DNA of 64,000 nucleotides. Source: Bacteroidota bacterium (GTDB taxonomy: Bacteria; Bacteroidota; Bacteroidia; AKYH767-A; 2013-40CM-41-45). The position numbers and the translations under genes are program-made. The notes beneath the pieces are model-generated. The model had not been told where the DNA came from and made no database searches. It worked only from the letters and a program-made list of their open reading frames with translations. This document shows, piece by piece, positions 63,201-64,000 of this stretch (the first letter of the stretch is position 1; each line of letters begins with the position of its first letter). The stretch spans positions 62,001 to 126,000 of the forward strand of contig JADKJP010000004.1 in the NCBI GenBank assembly GCA_016720935.1. Direction: 5' to 3'.

Positions 63201-64000
63201 TTGGCATAGCCACATCAGTCCAGGCAGTGCTGTATGCCGGATTGTTTGCAGTACCAGAACCATCACCCAACTGGACATTACCGTTGGTGCTGATAGTGAA
63301 TTGTGTATAGTTGACTCCAAAATAGTTAAAGCTGAAGCCAATTGCAGTAGCAGCCATAGTAGCATCATCACCAGACGGACCGGCATTCGCTCCACATGTT
63401 TCCAATGCATAAGTACCTGTTGTTTGAGTGTAAGTACCCAATGCAGGTGTGGTTGCAGTAGCCAGCAAAGCTGAGTTAGAACCATTACAAATGGTACTTG
63501 GCGTAGCAGTTGCCGTTAATGAAGTCAGGTTAAGTGAATAAGTGATAGAAGCTGTCGCAGTAGCTGTACAAGTATTCGCGTCTGTTCCGGTAACTGTATA
63601 AACAGTATTTGCGGAAGGATTCGCATTCACAGTAGTTCCTGTAGTAGCATTCAATCCTGTTGCAGGAGACCATGCATATGTCAAACCACCACTGGCTGTA
63701 AGTGCAAGAGCAGGAGCTCCGGCACAATACGTAGCTGTTGTCGGAGACACGGTAACAACGGCAGCAGGGTATACAATCAAATGAACCTCATTGGAAAGAA
63801 CTGAATCCCCGGTGTAAGAACATTTGAATGAAGCAACAAAATAACGATCGCTGGTATAAGCAGGAGTCGTTACACTTGTACCATTTCCACCCGGAACCTG
63901 GGTTCCCAATGGAGCCCATGTGCCTGAAGTTGTAGATTCATACCACGTAATTGTAACGCCCAGTGTTAAGTTAGGATCGTTTACTGTCAATAAAGTAGTA
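54277..64000 (-). CDS. Giant modular surface adhesin with super-repeats (5' end outside window)
   Basis: The frame is open to the right edge, so the ~3241 visible residues lack the true start; the TTG at 63990 is internal. From ~62690 down to ~55845 the protein is built of super-units of ~430 aa. Each has an Ig-like block with GGGAPYTYDWSDG, a second block with TYAWSPATGLN.TTG, a variable central domain, and a closing SWSP...L.NPAI block. The central domain is nidogen-like in four units (SFNYFG, STNG), lamin-tail-like in one (near 62100-61550), and GEVED in one (IDYDRNGVYDASEW, GSTEDYVV; near 57800-57400). After Ig-like and TIG domains the protein ends in the ~200-aa C-terminal module (54277-54905) with two dockerin-like loops (DQTQDGFVGGDDV, DINGDGFVGGDDV). 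Predicted role: very large surface adhesin. Confidence 0.82.
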   Translation of the reverse strand, partial: TTLLTVNDPNLTLGVTITWYESTTSGTWAPLGTQVPGGNGTSVTTPAYTSDRYFVASFKCSYTGDSVLSNEVHLIVYPAAVVTVSPTTATYCAGAPALALTASGGLTYAWSPATGLNATTGTTVNANPSANTVYTVTGTDANTCTATATASITYSLNLTSLTATATPSTICNGSNSALLATATTPALGTYTQTTGTYALETCGANAGPSGDDATMAATAIGFSFNYFGVNYTQFTISTNGNVQLGDGSGTANNPAYSTAWTDVAMPNAAVPNNIIALCWDDWNASAGNITYGVTGVAPNRKLVVCFNVTGRGDGSVGELINGQVVLEETTNIVRLITTQHNLTAIASTQGIENATGSVGYPVAGRNNVAWGATNDMQVFTPNVIAVSSYSWSPATFLNNTAINNPNAIAMTASTTYTVTATASNGCSLSATTSVTVGAALVSTPTATPATICSGQSTSLDAGVTGGGAPYTYDWSDGVSSIGTTSPLTVFPSGTTTFTVTVTDNCLSTTSATVTVTVNPSPSVSVSPTSATYCGTAIPVTASGTADTYAWSPAAGLNATTGTSVNASPAATTVYTVTGTTTANGCTTTATTTITKGIQIQTVTPTATPSTVCNNGTSNLNVTATAALPFVRITEVTLYDQGTGLTSPYPGFITSTGALDFAEITNTSIVAADISGWTYADYSSASTTANHSYTFGPGTIIPSNSVLVLHLGAGTDIPASRYYNTGGTSNFYSSGGLACFVLKNGATVVDAVATNGATFAAGTGVTGADWSGSASALSGNAGSSRTATTDSNTGADWTTASSHTQTIGYFDAGYINPNNGTITGYAWSPSTFLNNTAIQTPTASLMTATTTYTVTVTEALGCTASGTVTVNVGDPLLVTAAATPGSICAGSSTSLSASPSGGGAPYTYDWSDGVGSIGTTNPLSILPSASGTYTVTVTDACLSTVSATVSVTVNPVPSVSVSNSAPNLCSPITSSNLTASGTADTYAWSPATGLNVTTGTAVIATPTVTTVYTVTGTTTATGCTSTATTTVTKGVDFVTATATATPATVCVGGSSNLLASGTLPLCSNYYSVATTTYGLLPTAGFASGPSGDDANLLVTMPFSFNFYGTSSNQIDIVTNGYVILGGATASAYTAQTIPDVTAPNGVVALSWCDLSAGAGQITYGTVGTSPNQIFVVDYNAVPALNGSGTISGQIHLYEGSNRIEIHVTAVSATNLKTFGVENTTGTDATSVTGLNNAAWTTAVPAAAAFTQCFSATITGYSWSPSANLDNPAIANPVASPMLANTVYTVTMTNSTGCTATATASVTVDPLVVAASASPSPACDGSSASLVATVTGGGAPYTYDWSDGVGSIGTTNPLSIVAMTGTTVYTVTVSDFCGATQTSTVSLTVNAPPTISVTNSNPSLCAPIVSSTLGVSGADTYVWSPATGLNVTTGASVVSTPSVTTVYTVTGTSTATGCTTTATTTVTVGVSFLSAAATASPDAVCAPGTTQLNATATLPSCSTYYSIASATYGLQPTTGFTALLGGDDDDLITGLALPFSLNFFGTVQSSINIGTNGYIYFGTPNGGSILSAGVLNGINIFAADMLPTAGQISYGTVGVSPNQIFVVDYNAMPEFSGGGTHSGQIQIFENGRIEIHITSATSTRVKTMGLRNAAGTDNAIPTGFNSLGWTVSTPVAYAFTQCFTATLTGYSWSPAADLSNPAIANPVASNILGTTTYTVTMTNSTGCTTSATVTVTVAPLAVSAAASAATVCAGNPSTLTATVTGGGAPYTYDWSDGVGSIGTTNPLTVNPTSSATYTVTVTDACLNVSTATVAVSVLPSPSVGLTSSAAGICTPGPVTLTASGATTYSWNGILDPTILTQTITFNVAAQPTEVNFGPGNIVASATMAALPAGAVVTSSTLTYNGINALGASFGSDVNLGFSGAVTAAATGGIGAPSAAGVFNYVQTYVGGVNTAGGTVDLLYWDVADDNTGTDEATFPLGATAATLVISYQIPASGTTLVVTPSVTTTYTVTGTNGSGCTNTATVTVVIPPGSTTTATATPAFICAGGTSQLNAVATYPPPTAPTYCAVTNQGSSCVTNVTLNTLNSTPPACVSPFYHFNTPTGSETTTLTPGSSYPLTVTTGGTAIVSVFIDYDRNGVYDASEWVQPYTSATTGTVTINVPLGASIGQTGMRVRSRLNGNQNDATTACLVGMGSGSTEDYVVTIGTPVSGSFTYSWSPAAGLNNPAIQNPIATVAATSTYTVTASDIYGCTSTATVTVNVDPLVVSASASVTTICQGISSTLTGVATGGGQPYTYDWSDGTISVGTTAALTVSPTTTTTYTFTVTDNCATVLSATPITITVNPAPGASVTPSTGLYCAPTPVALAASSGDPSATFAWSPAAGLNVTTGANVNATPSVASTYTVTATGTNGCTSTATASITVGTPIAVNATADTTEGCSPFNTVLHACANPVFNTYNVASIPFAAHATPGSGVTTLAANNAAVTTMTSGTLDDGGWAALPIGFSFNFYGVSYSQFAVSTNGFVYMGGTPSTYTGYGNTFPSTAAANPCIAACYGDLDWRTAGATSKIEYWMEGSAPSRKLVVNFVNGQFYLGVAGSIITTQVILSETSNKVEIHTTNVTNSTATNVRVQGMQNAGATASAVVTGRNGGTWEVAAGDAFELTPAAVTCNNTGITFAWTPSGNLDNGAIADPTVTGLTAVTLYTLTATNASGCSAQDTITLIVHDQAPTPTITPSGPLSFCPGGSVNLTSSNNTYPNNWSTSETTQTITVSTTQLVTLIASDAYCPSAPVSVNVLRHDTIQPLINVAGGGATICTGTRDLTADGAPQYTSWLWSTTETTQMITISAPGTYSVVATDLNGCLTHNEQTFTAGVAPPAPVITASTALTVCNGTIITMTSDIDPVIGSLSWSPTSQTTASITNTFSPPGVYDFFVTYDSLGCTSESNHLVVTVNPTPDVFTFLPADSACIGDVITLSGSGLLNVTAISFNGTPATTFTIVDDFTITVTVPVGATTGSLTLTDGSTGCVGVSPVFTIKVICASTLTLKAYLEGYYDASTSTMRPAWTNQFRSDLGNGNMGTPTGTEADLVMVELYDASNTFAYSDSMMLDINGDGSVSFPSAVNGNSYYILVKHRCHIQTRSAGLVLMGTSTSYDFTTASSQVDELGGYGGPMMVEVEPGVWAFFAGDQTQDGFVGGDDVSNVDNDNLAGLLFEYLNTDINGDGFVGGDDVSITDNNNLLGVFYLYP
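55845..62690 (-). repeat. Five complete ~1.3-kb super-repeats in the giant adhesin gene
   Basis: Approximate unit borders, set at the (V)D/A-PL-V junctions, are 62690, 61380, 60082, 58797, 57222 and 55845. A further partial unit extends right of 62690. Lengths are about 1.29-1.38 kb except the 58797-57222 unit (~1.58 kb), which has an extra adhesin-like insertion near 58480-58010. Confidence 0.75.

Overview
The window is a stretch of chromosome from a free-living member of the Bacteroidota (Sphingobacteriales/Chitinophagales-like by gene content). The evidence is seen directly. Many secreted proteins end in a type IX secretion (T9SS) C-terminal sorting domain. There is a TonB-dependent receptor with an N-terminal carboxypeptidase-regulatory-like domain, a PorV/PorQ-family barrel, and Y_Y_Y/two-component-propeller sensor architecture. 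Ribosome binding sites are weak and AT-rich, and candidate promoters fit the Bacteroidota pattern (TTG, about 19-20 bp, then TAnnTTTG). No rRNA, tRNA, CRISPR array, integrase or insertion sequence was recognised.

Region 1 (1-11122, + strand) is a run of T9SS-exported surface proteins: the 3' end of a kelch-type protein, a 527-aa protein, an SBBP beta-propeller/PKD protein split by a one-base frameshift in a poly-A tract, and a 1704-aa protein with a CxxCH-bearing N-terminal domain and eleven ~91-aa Ig-like repeats. Region 2 (11123-16782) holds a DUF4242 protein, a large membrane sensor whose output is a class III adenylyl cyclase, a DUF6600 exported protein and a very small membrane protein. 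Region 3 (17083-19599) is an arsenic locus: arsR, a separately controlled arsM, two matching ArsR-type operators, short tandem repeats, and a DUF58 gene.

Region 4 (19859-28911) is mostly housekeeping: trxA, dnaE, a glycosyltransferase/flippase pair, ruvC, a HIT protein and greA, then a PorV-like gene. The PorV-like gene closes a three-gene minus-strand operon (36690 to 27850) with a TonB-dependent receptor and a 1328-aa exported protein; this looks like a receptor, surface protein and PorV-like shuttle set. Region 5 (37086-40643) is smc.

Region 6 (40774-64000) is a cluster of surface adhesin genes. After a small T9SS protein come four minus-strand genes: 1404 aa, 420 aa, 2205 aa and a >3240-aa gene cut by the right edge. 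Three of the four end in the same ~200-aa module with two dockerin-like calcium loops instead of an ordinary sorting domain. The fourth (2205 aa) has a T9SS domain and 27 copies of a 46-aa repeat. The giant gene is built of ~1.3-kb super-repeats in which a constant Ig-like scaffold carries exchangeable central domains (nidogen-like, lamin-tail-like, GEVED). The best candidates for undescribed biology are this super-repeat design, the shared C-terminal module and the TonB/PorV operon.
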